Positions 1-16,193 of a DNA stretch of 64,000 bases are shown in pieces. The stretch is taken from positions 32,717,501-32,781,500 of the forward strand of contig NC_053400.1 in assembly GCF_016859285.1 (NCBI RefSeq), read 5' to 3'. A program made the translations under genes and the position numbers. This DNA is from Xiphias gladius (lineage: Eukaryota; Chordata; Actinopteri; Istiophoriformes; Xiphiidae). Numbering within the stretch: the first letter of the stretch is position 1; every line of letters begins with the position of its first letter. Under the pieces are notes generated by a model. The model was given only the letters and a program-made list of their open reading frames with translations, had not been told where the DNA came from and searched no databases.

Positions 1-290
1 AACGAGCCCAAACACATGGCCAGAGTCTAAAAGAACTGTCTGCAGAGATCAGAAGAACCAGGAGCCCTGCAGCAGATGGTCCGGCCCCCGCAGAGCCCTG
101 CTCTCAGCATCAAGGAGTCAGTCTGAGATCGCATGAAGAGACAGGAGGCACTGAGACAGACTAAATCCACTGGAGAACTGGGGCAGGTTCTCCAAGATGC
201 TGGAACAACCTGCCCGCCAAGTACCTGGAAAACCGTGTGCAGGTGCACCGAGGAGAACTTGTGCTGGTTTAAAGGCAAAAGGGGGGTCAC
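1..290 (+). other. possible 3' end of an upstream gene (unrecognised)
   Basis: This stretch is richer in G+C and less repetitive than the AT-rich DNA that follows. On the + strand one frame is open from base 3 to a TAA at 162-164 (53 codons), and the same frame reopens to a second TAA at 270-272. Another frame ends after nine codons at 28-30. None of the predicted peptides resembles a family I know. It could be a last coding exon plus 3' UTR of a gene starting left of the window, or simply noncoding DNA. No splice acceptor is visible because the window edge cuts it. Confidence 0.2.
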
Positions 291-639
291 AGCAATTACC
301 GATCTGATTTAGGTTTTTTTCTGTTTACTGCACTTTGTATGAGGTTCACTGATAAACAAAAACCATTTATGTCATCATTCGTGAAAGCATCCTCACTTTA
401 CTTTCAGTGCCTCAGAAGTTTACACAGTGCTCTACATACCGTGTAAGGGAAATGTAAGAAGTACAACTTGTGATTTTAGAGGTAGTTATGAGATCTAACT
501 ATTCATCAACGAGCAAAAGAAGCTCGGGGAAAACGAGCATAAAAAGGGTTTTTTTTACATTTCTGTTTGTGTACAGGTTAAACAAACGAGATTCTGTATA
601 CGGAGTTTATCAGTGAGCTATAGATGTGTTGGTAGACAC

Positions 640-800
640 ATTTTTTGGACAGCGCCACGCTAACTGTTTCCCCCTGCTTCCGGTCTTTATGCTAAGCTAG
701 GCTAATCAACTCCTGGTTCCAGCTCCCCATTGAACACACACACATGAGATTTTTATCGATCTTCGAAACAGCAAATAAGCATATTTCTCTATTGTTTTAA
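640..800 (+). repeat. dispersed teleost repeat with 'GCTAAGCTAGGCTAA' core
   Basis: The sequence runs from a TTTGGACAGCGCCACGCTAA motif through CTGTTTCCCCCTG and ATGCTAAGCTAGGCTAA to a TTTATCGATCTTC motif. A diverged copy with the same order of motifs (CTGTTTCCCCCTGACTCCAG, then GCTAAGCTAGGCTAA) lies at about 59310-59470. I recognise the pattern as a common interspersed repeat of fish genomes; its class is not evident from these two copies. Confidence 0.55.
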
Positions 801-2299
801 ACTATAAGAGAGATATTATGTGACAGTGAAGACTGCAATGAGTTATTATTCTGAGGAAGGATCAGGTGATTGACAGGAATCAGACATAATGCAACACTCA
901 TCTACAAAAAGTTTAAAAAAAAATCAACTTGGCACAACATGGTGAAACGCAAAGTGTGACGACGTTACATGAGAAGACCAGAAACAATCTGCGCAGACAA
1001 AAATGTTAAAACAGGACATAAGTTAAAGAAATCTTACAGGGTAGGGTCACGCTGCTGCGATAAAGCCTCCACTAAAGACTGTTCAACCGATGGCACAGTT
1101 GTTTGCTTTTTGTCGTTGTTTTTGACGAACTTGCAGCGACGTCCCGTTGAAGTTGTCTACCTGAGTGAACACAGGTGAACGGGGAATGTAACCGTCCATC
1201 AGCGTGGCAAACAAACAGCATTAGTGAGGGATAGTGTGTGTTTGAGGCTAAAAAACAAAAACCAACCCATAGCTCGTCTGTGCAAGCAGCTCATTATGAT
1301 GGTAGCAAAGGAGGAAGTCAATTGATGTTGTATAAAGGGCAATAAAGTTCACGTTAGAAGTTGGTCGGGGCAGTTGGATGGGACGACAAAGGTGCAGCGC
1401 TGTTCGTTTCCCGTAAGAAACCAATGAGAAACGTCGTTTCTTTCAACCGTGACCGTTCCACAACCTTAACCTAGGTCTTCTAACCTTAGAGAAGAATTTA
1501 TTTTAACCCAGACCACGAGCTTTTCCTGAACCTAACAAAGTAGTTTTTGTGTCTAAACCTAACCAAAGCTTAACAGCGTGTCTATTATTGTTACCGCTAC
1601 TATGGGTCGTACCGAGGAGTAAAGACAAACAACCTACACGGACGTTTCATCATTTAGCCGCTTTGGGCCAGACTGACGTATATCTCAACACCTACTGGAT
1701 GGCTTGTCGTGAACTCTGTTGCAGACATTCACAGTCATCAGAGGATTAATCCTACTGACGTTGGTGATACCCTGACTGTTCATCTAGCGCCACCATCAGG
1801 TCAAAATCTGACCTTGTCCAATACTTTGGTTTCTGACCAAATAGCTGCAAAACTAAAGACGTTCCCATCAGACTCAGACTATACCTTTTGTTTCAGGTTG
1901 TGCCTGAGATGAAGTGAAGGTTAAAGTTGCCTCATTGACTTCCACCTCACAAACCCAATCAGAGCCAAATGAGTCTGGACCAGATGATCAAGGTTTGGAA
2001 GCACTGATGAACTTGTTGATGGATTGAACTGGTTGAAGAGCAGGAATCCAAAGACAATTTCTTCCCCTCGTTTGAATCCAGTTAAGGGAGACAAGCTGTG
2101 TACTTAGCCCTGATTCCCCCGACTGTTGCCGGGCTTCAAAAAAAATCAATAGAGGAAATTGTAAAGCGGAGGAGACAAACAAGAGGGGAAGAGCTGCTGA
2201 TTGGAAAACACAACGAAAAGGTCAAGCAGGAGGAAAAGATGGAGGAGAGGAACTCTGCCGAAATCTAATCATTCCCCTGAGTTTAACAAATGAGCTGTC

Positions 2300-2303
<4 letters not shown>

Positions 2304-2355
<52 letters not shown>

Positions 2356-2415
2356 TGAGCGTCTGTGTCTGTTTGTGTGTGTTTGTGTGTGTGTCTGTGC
2401 GTTTGTGTGTATGAG
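2304..2415. repeat. (TG)n microsatellite
   Basis: A pure TG run covers 2304-2352 and is followed by about 60 bp of interrupted TG/TTTG sequence. It produces long His/Thr and Val/Cys artefact frames on both strands and is not coding. Confidence 0.95.
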
Positions 2416-2514
2416 ATGTTAACATTGGCTCGCTGGTTGTGCTTCAGGCTCAGTTTGTTTATGCAAAAATAACAGCTGACACTTACCCTCCGCACTGTAT
2501 TATGCCTGTACTCA

Positions 2515-2801
2515 CACACACTCATCCTTGTTTTACTCTATTCTTGGGGACCCGTCATTTATATAATGCACACCCCAGCCCCGTACCCTAACCTTAACCG
2601 TCACAACTGAATGCCTGACCCCAACCCTCACCCTAACCCTGACCTAAACCAGATTCTAACCTGAAGCCTAAAACCAAGTCTTAACCCTAAAACAGCCATT
2701 TAAACTTGTGGGGTCCAGCATTTTGGTCCCCACAAAGCTGTCGGACGCAACAAGTAAAGTGGGCTCCTGGTTTTCTGAAGACACAAATATAGTAAAACAA
2801 G

Positions 2802-2856
<55 letters not shown>

Positions 2857-2875
2857 AGACACATAGAAAACCAAG
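2515..2875. repeat. dispersed repeat with degenerate telomere-like CCCTAA units and (AC)n
   Basis: Degenerate CCCTAACC/TTAACCCTAA units at 2583-2693 are followed by a GTGGGGTCCAGCATTTTGGT motif and a CCCCACAAAGC motif, then an (AC)n run at 2811-2851. The composite is a common interspersed repeat of teleost genomes. It is therefore more likely a repeat than a remnant of a true telomere fusion. Confidence 0.6.
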
Positions 2876-4464
2876 AGAATGAAAATGTAAGCGCTTCACA
2901 CGCTGCCCTCTCCTCTGCAGGAACGAAACTGGACTCCTTTGTGACTCATGTTGGTGTAACTTGACATTACCGCACTGAACTAGTCTACATGTTACCAACC
3001 CGGTCGTCCACTCATAGAGATACATTAAAAATTAGCACAGAGTGAGTTATTCATAACCGTGTCCAAGATCTATTGCTGCTGTCACCGATACAATTCATTA
3101 CCACTGTTCCAAAATGGAACTTTAGCCACAATATATCATGTTCATTATTCATTACATTCTTTTTTCCAAAGCGACTTAAAATCAGGAAAACTTATTGATC
3201 TCCAGTTTCTCTATTTTTATTTTGAACTTTTAGAAAATGTATATAGAAAAACACAAACAAGAGACAACCATATACAAGCCCCCCCACCCCGATACGCCCA
3301 CAGGCATACTATAAAATACAAGAAACAAAAGAGGCTGCCAGAGTAGCAAGCAATTGTAGGCATGTATATTCATCATGCACTTTACAGGAAAACAAAAACA
3401 AATAAAGGCAGCCAGATGAAGTGAAAGCAACAAGCTAAGAGATATAACTTTTCTGGAACGAAACACAAAAACTTAATATTTAGCTTTTCAGCAGGACAGA
3501 AAACTGAAAAAATAAAAACACGTCTCTTCTATTTTCACACCAAAAAAAGGGTCCTTAAACCAACAAAAGCTTCCTGTCCAGCACCGGCGCCCACAAACAG
3601 GACATAAAATCTCATCAAAAAAGAATTATTATTTTTATTAGTCAGTATATAATGTCATATATATTATTATTCAAATGTGACACAACCCCATAAATGTTGA
3701 GGAGTTTCTGAAAATACAGATCCAGCTATCCCTTCCTGATGTGAGTTGTGAGCTTCTGGCCATCCTGGCAGATTCTCGTTATGCATAATAAGCAGCACAA
3801 CACTGATGATCTCTGCTTCTCACCCACTTACTCCCTCTTGTGTTCTGTTGCTATTCCTGTAGAGCTGCTCTGAGTCAAAAAGTCCTCCAGGAATCAAACA
3901 GGGAAAAAAAAAGCGCCGCTTCTACATGCACCACAGAACCACACAGCTGCTGTTGTGATTAAACAAACCAGCAGCAGCCTCTGAACGTGGCCAAGGCCCA
4001 CAGTAACATACACTATAATACTGACATAATACTTTTATGTTCCAGCGGCAGTCAACCAGCTTCAGGCCCATTATCCTGCTACAGAGGATGTTCATCCACT
4101 CAGCTCCCACATGAAGCACTTTGGCCTCCTCTGAGTTCACGAATCGGTTCAGAAAATAACTCTCCGCCACCGACAAAGCTCTCGGCATTTCAACAGCCAT
4201 TAAACACGAGCAGAATCTCTCACAATGTTCCTCATTGTATTACTTATATCAGTACTAGCGGTTACGGTACACATGTGCGCGCACAAAAGTGCAGGCCAAG
4301 TCTTGTCTCTTTCTAATTTTGGATTATCTTGCAGGGATCTGGGTTTGTTACAGACAAACAAAAAGTAATCAAGTAAAAAAACAGAGCTTTGCGTAACATG
4401 CCTGACAACAGACTTATGAAACAAATCTTTCGTTGGGATTGTTTAAATAAATTAAATATATTCA

Positions 4465-5040
4465 TTTAGTCTTTTTGGAAAAAACTGGATATAATATCCG
4501 CCCATCCATTGGGATTTTTTAATCCTTTCAATTTTATTTATTTTATATTTATTGTCAAAAACTGAAATATATTATACACCCATCCATGGGGATCTTTTAA
4601 TAATTTTTATATTTAATTTAATTTATTATAGTTTAATGTTATTTCCATGTGACTTATTTTTCATCCTCTTTATTTTACTTTATTTTATTGGCAAAAACTA
4701 CTTAAAACATATACCCATCCATGGAGATTTTTAAAAATCATTTTAAATTTAATTAAATTTAATTTAATTTGTCTAATCTTTATTGGAAAAAACTGAACAT
4801 AATATACACCTATCCATGTTTTTTTTTATTCTTCTATTTTTTTTTCTTTTCTTTTCTTTTCTTTTCTTTCCCTTCCTTTTGTTTTCTTTTCTCTTCATTG
4901 GCATCCATCCATGGGCATTTTTTGAATTTAATTTAATTTTCACTTTAATTTAATTTAGTTTAAATGCATTTAATTTTATTTAATTTTATTTTGTTTTATT
5001 GGTACACATTTCATATAACATACTCCATCCATGGGGAGCA
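4465..5040 (+). repeat. AT-rich degenerate tandem array, units about 95-135 bp
   Basis: A core of the form ATTGGMAAAAACTGAAMATA...CCCATCCATGGGGAT recurs at about 4475-4520, 4545-4600, 4690-4730, 4778-4820, 4895-4920 and 5000-5037. The cores are separated by TTTAATTTAATTTTATTT-type spacers and one CTTTT-rich stretch. The last core ends about 70 bp from the rpl12 TATA box. Confidence 0.8.
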
Positions 5041-5107
5041 ATAAATGTATTCGATACACGTCACAACGAGAACGGGACTCCAAAACTCTCGCGGTACTTG
5101 GCGGAGG

Positions 5108-5150
5108 TATAAATTCGTCCTCGGCGGTTTCCGCCTTTCTTTCTCCCTTT
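5108..5150 (+). promoter_or_regulatory. rpl12: rpl12 core promoter: TATA box and TOP tract
   Basis: A TATAAAT box lies at 5108-5114. About 26 bp further, a pyrimidine run CCTTTCTTTCTCCCTTT spans 5134-5150, matching the 5' terminal oligopyrimidine (TOP)/TCT initiator typical of ribosomal protein genes. Transcription probably starts at a C near 5134-5135, giving a 5' UTR of about 115 nt to the ATG at 5250. The TOP tract implies growth-dependent (mTOR-type) translational control; this is family knowledge, not seen directly. Confidence 0.75.
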
Positions 5151-5249
5151 AGAGGTGAAGGTGCAACAGTTATCGGTCGTCCCGATCCTGGGTTCATCCG
5201 ACACCCTCACCAACCAGGCTGAACTGAGCTCAACCTCCACAGCAACAAC

Positions 5250-9477
<4,228 letters not shown>

Positions 9478-9486
9478 ATGGATGCA

Positions 9487-9492
9487 AATAAA
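9487..9492 (+). terminator. rpl12: rpl12 poly(A) signal AATAAA
   Basis: AATAAA ten bases after the stop codon, giving the very short 3' UTR usual for ribosomal protein genes. Confidence 0.8.
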
Positions 9493-12400
9493 ATGTTCAC
9501 AAAAGACGAGCTTCTTGTGTAAATCTGTTTTTAATGCTTTGCTTTACACTCGGTATGAACAGCTAATAGACTAGAACAAAGGGGCAGACACTCATTTGTT
9601 TGTTAGGTAAACCCAGCTGAAGCCATCTGGTACAACAGGTGGGTATTAGACTGCATTAGTTACAGCTGGGCGTACCTAATAAACTGGGGACTGTGGTTTT
9701 GTGTCATGATGTAACACGCCTGTGGTGCAGGGCACAGTGGGTTTTCTTAAGTGGGACGGTTTCATTTGAGTCCAAAGCTTAGTTTAACAAATGGGAAACC
9801 AAAGTGTGAAATAGCCTCAAGGTGCTGATGTTACGTTGTACGAGAATAAGCAAACGCCTGAACCTTCCACGGCACGTTTGGTTTGGTATGAAATGTTGGA
9901 AGAGGCGCGGTTATCGATACAACCGCGCTCATCGGAACAATTTGAGGTATTTGTCCTTGAATATCTACTTTCTGTGCCACTTTCTTCCATATTTCGGAGA
10001 AACGCTTCATTTAGCTGTGACTCATTTATGGCTGCTACTTGGCAAGTTTAAAATTTGCTTTAAAAAAAAAAAATGTACATGTGACACCACCCTAAAATGA
10101 TTAAAACTAGTTCAACCTTGACCAATTGCAACCAAGATGCTTACATATGCCTTAGTAATTAATAGAATATAACTAGTAAAAATCTTAAATTTATAGTGTA
10201 TTAAAAGGGCCCATTTTGCAATTTGAGTAGTTCTACTTCTGACATAAGTACATTTTGCTGATAAGTTTTGTATTTTTATTAATGTACATTTTCTTGAGTA
10301 ATTTTCCATTGTAGCTTTGCCACTTTTACTTATGTAAACAATCTAAATGCTACTTTATTGCTCCTGGTAGTAATGTCCCATATAATCTACAATATAAATC
10401 TTAATTTGATTTCGAGTATCTGCAGGTCTTGAAAAGCCTTGAAGTCAATTCCCCCAAAACAAGGCCTGAGTTTTATGAGGATCTGGAACAGTTTGTCCAT
10501 TCATCAGTCCAAAACTCACATTTTATTTACTTTTGTGACCAAAAAAAAAAAGCAAATCTGTACATTTTGTTGCAAATGTTTAAAATTCTTCCCTGAAAAA
10601 CAATCATTAAAATGCAGATCTGTTTTCTTCAATGGACTAATTAAAACAATTATTTTTAGTTGTATAATCCAACAATCCATTTACACTGCTCCAGGTAAGA
10701 ATAGAATACACTGGAATTGTACACTGCTGGGAAGCACTAAAAACTGTGGTATCATAATTTTAATAATTATGATTTTAGATTAGAACATACATTTCTGAAA
10801 AACCAAAATGTCTTAAGTGTAGATACTGCATCTATACATAATAGGTTATAAAATAAAAACACTAAAAATTGCAAAACCCAGATTTAGTTTTGGACACAAC
10901 AAAAGATACTTAACAAATAGAACAAAACGTTTTGATGGTAATTTGTCATTCAAACATATTAAATGTTGCATCATAAGTATAAATCGAATAGAACAAATTA
11001 TGAATCTGTTTTATACATCTTGAATGATGTACGTCAGCTGTGTTTCTGGACTCAGTTTGCTGGATATAAGTTTCCCAGAGGTGTAATTGGCTTTGTGGGA
11101 GATTTTAATCAGGTTTTATTTCACAGTGGGAAAATTGTTTAAGGAGTTTCCCGCATTAAAAATGTGTCTTAGTTTCAGCTTTCTGCTCATGTTGTCTGTG
11201 TTTTCAGAATTCTCTCTTAACTTCATCCAAGAAGTTCTTTTAACCCTGTTAAAAGGACGGGATCCTTTGCAGCTGGCTCGGCATCATGTTAGCCCGGATT
11301 AGTTAGGTCCGGCTTCCAGAGTGGAGCCTTGATCACACAGAATAACTTATGACAGCTGTGGTGAGTGAGGGTATTTTTTTGTTTTGGTTTGTTTTTTTTT
11401 ATTACGGTCAGCCGTCTTCATCCGCAGCCAGTTATGATTCAGTGCAGGTTTGGTTTTATACAAAATATTTATTGAAAATCTCAGCCAGTCATATACAATT
11501 CTACAAAAAGTATAAATGGTTCACAAACTCAGCAGATAAGGAACAACAAGGCCTAGTCACAGCTATTTGTACTGGGTATGAAGCGATGGAGTCCAGCAAC
11601 AGCTCATTACAGCTACCACAGTCTTTTATAAACACACGTGAAGTCTTTTGGGTGTGAAACTCCCAACACCCACACATCCTGTTACAACTGAAAACCCCGA
11701 CCACGGTAAGAAATTCAAAACTAGGCTGTGATTTTGCAGCAGAAGCTGGCATCAAATGTCAAGATCGTTTTTTCAAATTTGTTTGTTCGTTCACTTATTC
11801 GATGAGGATGAGATAGTTCCTGGTTTAATATTATAAATTTTAGACCACGTTCTATTCAGTAAAAGTTCTTCTACATGTGTTTACACAACATTTATCATTT
11901 CAGAGCTCCGGCTTCTTTTGTTAAATCAATCAGGGGTTTTGTAGACAGATGTTTGTATTTTTCGGTTTGAAGATGTCGCATTGTTTTCATACATTTCAGA
12001 CGCCTGGTCTCTCCAGTGGTGAACTGATTGAAAAGGTTATTTGCCAAAGTGTGTTGGTTCACAGAGGACAGAATCAGTCCCTTTCAGCTGTATTTCACTT
12101 CCTGAACTACTGTCTACTGCTTACTGTCCAGAAATCCTGTTACAGAAGAGACCAGACAGCGTTGGTATCAGAATGTGACTCAGGTATTTAAAAAAAAAAA
12201 TAAAATAAAATACAAAATGGACTAAGACAAAAATCGGGAAGTGCATGACGTAGTTTCACGTGTGGTTGCATTGTGCTTTGAGTTGGCTGTTTTGTTGTGT
12301 GTCCGGTTGGAAGACAGAAGCTGCAGCGCCACAAACACTGGACCATAACCTCACCTCCTTTGACCTCATTAACCCATTCTCGGTGACCAACACGCGTCAC

Positions 12401-12494
12401 TTGAACGCATCGCATCCAGACAGTGATAAACTCAGAGGAGCCGATGAAGCGCATTTCACCGTTCATATCACCGGAGCTTTGCGGTGAAACGTCC
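9493..12494. other. intergenic DNA between convergent rpl12 and pole3, including pole3 3' UTR
   Basis: No coding exon recognised. The right part should be the pole3 3' UTR. On the - strand the nearest poly(A)-like hexamers are ATTAAA (plus 11824-11829) and AATAAA (plus 11468-11473), so the UTR may be 0.7-1.0 kb. Repeat fragments include a GTACCTAATAAACTGGGGA motif near 9671-9690 and an AAGTA-rich fragment near 10215-10330. The rest is AT-rich and featureless. Confidence 0.55.
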
Positions 12495-15400
12495 TCAGTT
12501 CTCCACCTCCTCCTCCTCGGCTTCGTTCTCGGCCTCGGGCTCCTCCTCCATGCGCTCCTCCTCTTCCTCCTCCTCCTCCCTGCTCTTGTCATTCTCTGAG
12601 TCGGTCTTCTTCTCCTTATCTTTGCGCTTCTGCTCCGACACCTCCTTCTTTCCTTTCTGGCCCTTCTTATACACTGTGGAGACACACAAACGCCCACCCA
12701 TCAATTGGAAATATGCAGCATTAGAAATTATGGATCTTAATAATATAAAGAGGACCTGTAGTTCATCGCATTCTACACCGCGGTCTGTTGCCGATTGTTG
12801 CTCCACCGAACAGCGCGTGTCCGATCACATGGTAACAATATGGAGGCACCACAGGTCTGTCTAGCTTGGGATTTCAGCGTTATTCGATGAGGATTTCAGC
12901 GTTCATGGGGCTCTAATACGAGTAATACTTGGCATTTGAAGACTTCGGAGCGCGGTGTCTTTTTCGTGTGAGCGTAAGGAATGGATTAAATAGTGTGTCT
13001 GCTGTAAGCAGAGCTGAGGCTAAGGAGCTTTTCATACCACATCATTTTGTGGGGGTACAGGGTACATTACAGGACGTGTTTGTATTTGCCCCACTATGGG
13101 GCAGGAATTCTTAGGTAACGCTTGCAGCTTGTTAGTCCTCAACCTTCCATCTGATGTTACAAGTGAAAAACAGACTGTGTGAAAACACAAGACAATAGAA
13201 CAGAGATCTAACCTGTCTGGCTTGTCCGAGTATGTAAGATAAACAGGGTGATGTTGGAATGATAGACGGTCCGATACTTATAATACTAGGACTAACTAGC
13301 TCCACACTGCAACACCAGACCAATGCTGTTTCTTTATTTCCACGTCTTTTACATGGAGCATCAACTGGTGAGGATCTTGACAGGTTTTTGCCTGAGACGT
13401 GAGCTTTAGTCTCAGTCTGTTGGCACAATATCATGTACACGGCTGCAACTAACGATTATTTTCATTGTAGATGAATCTCCAGATGATTTTTCTCGATTAT
13501 TTGATGAGTTTTTTTAAAATTAAAATATCAGAAAATAGAAAAAAAGGCATTCTTGGAAAAAAAAAAAAAGTATCAAAATAGTTGATTAATTTTCGGTTTA
13601 ACTAATAAATTGTGTTCTCTCTCCGTTCAGCTCGCTAAGATTTTGATGGAAAATCTGCCGCCGATATCGTCGTTAACTGGAAGAATGGAGAGCTCACAGG
13701 CATGGCAACAGTAACTAAAGGGGGCAGTGAAGTATAGTCCACTTTTTTGTAATATTCGTCCTCAATACTGGCTTTGTTTTACATACACACCTTTATGACG
13801 AGTATTTTTTATAATGGCTCCATGCAGAGACAATCACTTTACACAAATCCAGACCGACATCAATCCGCAGCACATCTTGGGGGAGTAATATGAACCTTTA
13901 TTATGTTTTACACTTCCTTACAACCTGTAATGATCCACAGATGTACTGACCTTCCAAAGCTTCTCTGAGAGGCTCCAGGAATCGTTCAAACTCCATTTCC
14001 TCCATCGCAGCCAAAACGTCTCCTGCGTTCAGAGTTTTTCTCTTGGCTTTCATGGCAAAATTATTTGCACTGTGACAAGAAAAACAGAAATATTCAGGTC
14101 TTAAACTTGACACTTGAAGCACTCTGTAAAGCTTGTAGTTGACTCAGACGCTCCATGTTTCTGCTGTTTGAATTTTGTTGAATTATGACACTTGAATCGA
14201 ACTGAATTTTTGTGAATCGACACGACTGTGTTTGACTTTGTAAGTCGTGTTTTTTTCCCCCTCTATTCTTACCAGGAGGTCGCGTACAACACAAACACAC
14301 TGGCGGCCTGGGATATGGCTCTCCTCGCTTCTTTCGACACATTCACCCCATCTGGGAGCTGTTGAAAACAAACGGTGCGGAGGAGTTATCTCAGAGCTAC
14401 ATTACATGCACGGTTTATCAGAAAAACACAGGCAGGCTGAGAGCAGTTTTTATTCAGTCAGAGGCAGGAACATCATCGTGCAAAAACAGAACAATAACAT
14501 CTAAGTAAAATTAAAGCGGTCCAACACAACAGTCCAGCATTAAAGCCTCCCTTCATGAAGGTTATAACCATCAGTTTGTGTTGAAACTGTTTAACAGAGG
14601 TGTTGATTCCACGTAGTGTCTGCGGTGCCGTTGAATAGTAATTGTGTTACGCTGACACTGGTGTTTTTGTTATTTTGATTTTATAGCAATGAGGGCAGGC
14701 TAAATAACAAACATCTGTTCTGTGTAAGGCAGCACACTTCAACAGCACCACAAACTACGTCTTCAAAATTATTATATAGCTGTTATGTTACTTAAGTGAA
14801 AGTACGTAAGTATCAGGGATGTTCCTAACGACTAATTTCCCCGATGATTAAATGGCAATGTACATGGGGGGGGGGCAAGTCCCTATGGCAAGTCCGATTG
14901 AGACACAGCTCCACCTAGTGGCGGGAGGCTGCGTAACATCTTAAATGCAAAAGTTAACAGTATGATCATGAAAATGTACTAAAAGTTCACATGCATTCAT
15001 GTGAAGGCAGCATTTTACTGTTGTAGCTGTTTGATTTTTTTTTGTTACTACTTTATATAGGACTTGATTAACTGATTAATTGGTTTAAAAACTTCAAAAA
15101 GTAGTGAGAAAAAACCCATCACAGTTACCCAGAGCCCAAAGCACCTTCACAATGCTTGTCTTGCCCATCCAATAGTCAAAGCCTCAAATATTACTAAAAT
15201 AAATTAAAATGACTAAAAATCCTCAAATTTTAGAAGCTGGAAGCACAAACTGTTTGGCATTTTACATGAAAAATGACTTGACGATTATCCAATTATTTTT
15301 CTGTTAATCAACTGATGGTTTCAGCTCTGCTTGTATTTACGACAAGGATACAGGGACCAACGCTACATATGACGACATAAAATTGTGTTTCCCAGGGGCT

Positions 15401-16193
15401 TTGGTGAGAAAAGTAGGGTGCCCTTGCAGAGGCCTTCAAGACGAAAGGGTATAAGAAAATAAGAATAAAGAATAAAAATAAATAAGAAGATGGTGCACAG
15501 GGTTGAGGTGGAGCAGGCAGCGTAAGCTGTGGATTGTGCAAAAGACATGCATATTAACCAGAATATTTAAGGTTCAGTAATGCAAAGGATCAGAGGATCC
15601 AGGAATTGTAGTTTGTAGCAGCATTGTTTACCATTGGGCAGTTGAATCTATAATGAAGCATCATGTTTTGTATGCTAAAATTTTAATTTGTAAAGTAACT
15701 AAAACTGTCATATAAATATTATGCAGTAAAAAGTACAAAATTTCCCTCTAAAATAAAAAAAAAGTAATAGTATAAAGTGGCATAAAAGGAAAATACTTCA
15801 GTAAAGTGTACGTACTTGAGTAAATGCCCTTACTTACATTCCGCCACTGCACTTAAATACAGTAATCGAGTAAATTTACTTTTCATCAGGACAAGCCAAT
15901 ACTTTACGTTTTTACACGGGTTCAAAATCTAAATTAGTTTTCAATTAATTTTCATGCGGTCCATCGATTTAAGTGCTGGACAAAAAAAGACAAAGACAGA
16001 GAATTCCTGACACACACTGTGAAAGTCTATTGTAAAATTCTATTGTAATTTAAGTTCAACTTTAAAGCTGGAACCGGAATTTGAGGGGGGGGTCAGCCTG
16101 AGTTTGGCGTCTGGTCTCCGCACTCACCGCCTCCTTGATGATGCGGGTGATCACCGCGTTGGGGAGGTTCAGGTCCTCTGGCCTCTCCGCCAT
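12495..16193 (-). CDS. pole3: DNA polymerase epsilon subunit 3 (histone-fold, CHRAC17/p17)
   Basis: Histone-fold protein that pairs with POLE4 in the leading-strand polymerase epsilon, and with CHRAC15 in the CHRAC remodeller; it acts in the nucleus. Four - strand coding exons join in frame: 16193-16128, 14358-14273, 14069-13951 and 12673-12495, encoding 149 aa (human 147). Residues 1-22 read [20 protein letters not shown] plus EA. The histone fold continues through [20 protein letters not shown] and [20 protein letters not shown] to about residue 90. The C-terminal exon is a Lys-rich then Glu-rich tail (KKGQKGKKE, then acidic runs, ending EEEEVEN), as in the family. All introns have GT-AG ends. 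Intron 2-3 and intron 1 carry dispersed repeats. The start is fixed by the conserved N-terminus. No defect seen. Confidence 0.97.
13441..13610 (+). repeat. hAT-like MITE fragment in pole3 intron
   Basis: Begins GGCTGCAACTAACGATTATT and includes TATCAAAATAGTTGATTAAT, both typical of the family that recurs through the window. It lacks the middle part and the right end. Confidence 0.7.
15061..15330 (+). repeat. hAT-like MITE family copy in pole3 intron 1
   Basis: Shows the family landmarks in order: CCCAGAGCCCAAAGCACCTT, GAAGCTGGAAGCACAAACTG, ACGATTATCCAATTATTTTT, and a final TTTCAGCTCTGC. The left terminus is degraded. Confidence 0.65.
15725..15895. repeat. dispersed AAGTAAAAGTACT-type repeat
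   Basis: Rich in TACTT/AAGTA words (CAGTAAAGTGTACGTACTTG, then CTTACATTCCGCCACTGC). Related copies lie at about 38440-38900 and 45300-45480, with fragments near 10215-10330 and 14795. I recognise the 'GTGGAAGAAATACTC...TTACTT' pattern as a common fish interspersed repeat. Confidence 0.6.

Larger units (their letters stand above)
300..5100. other. intergenic DNA without a recognised gene
   Basis: No exon with a recognisable protein or convincing splice signals was seen. The region holds a dispersed repeat near 640-800, a (TG)n tract, a telomere-like dispersed repeat followed by (AC)n at 2.5-2.9 kb, AT-rich DNA at 3-4.4 kb, and an AT-rich tandem array at 4.47-5.04 kb that abuts the rpl12 promoter. 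Open frames in this region are short and match no family I know. Confidence 0.6.

Noticed and set aside
2583-2693. Telomere-like CCCTAA units as evidence of a chromosome fusion point
   Set aside because: The units are degenerate, short and embedded in motifs typical of an interspersed fish repeat.
12495-12640. Acidic GA-rich repeat at the pole3 C-terminus as a possible microsatellite error
   Set aside because: The Glu-rich tail is normal for POLE3 proteins and the frame is intact to the expected EEEEVEN end.
14918-14936. TAGTGGCGGGAGGCTG, a 16-base inverse match to the start of the rpl12 snoRNA
   Set aside because: The match stops after 16 bases and the rest of the snoRNA is absent, so it is probably chance; not called as a retrocopy.
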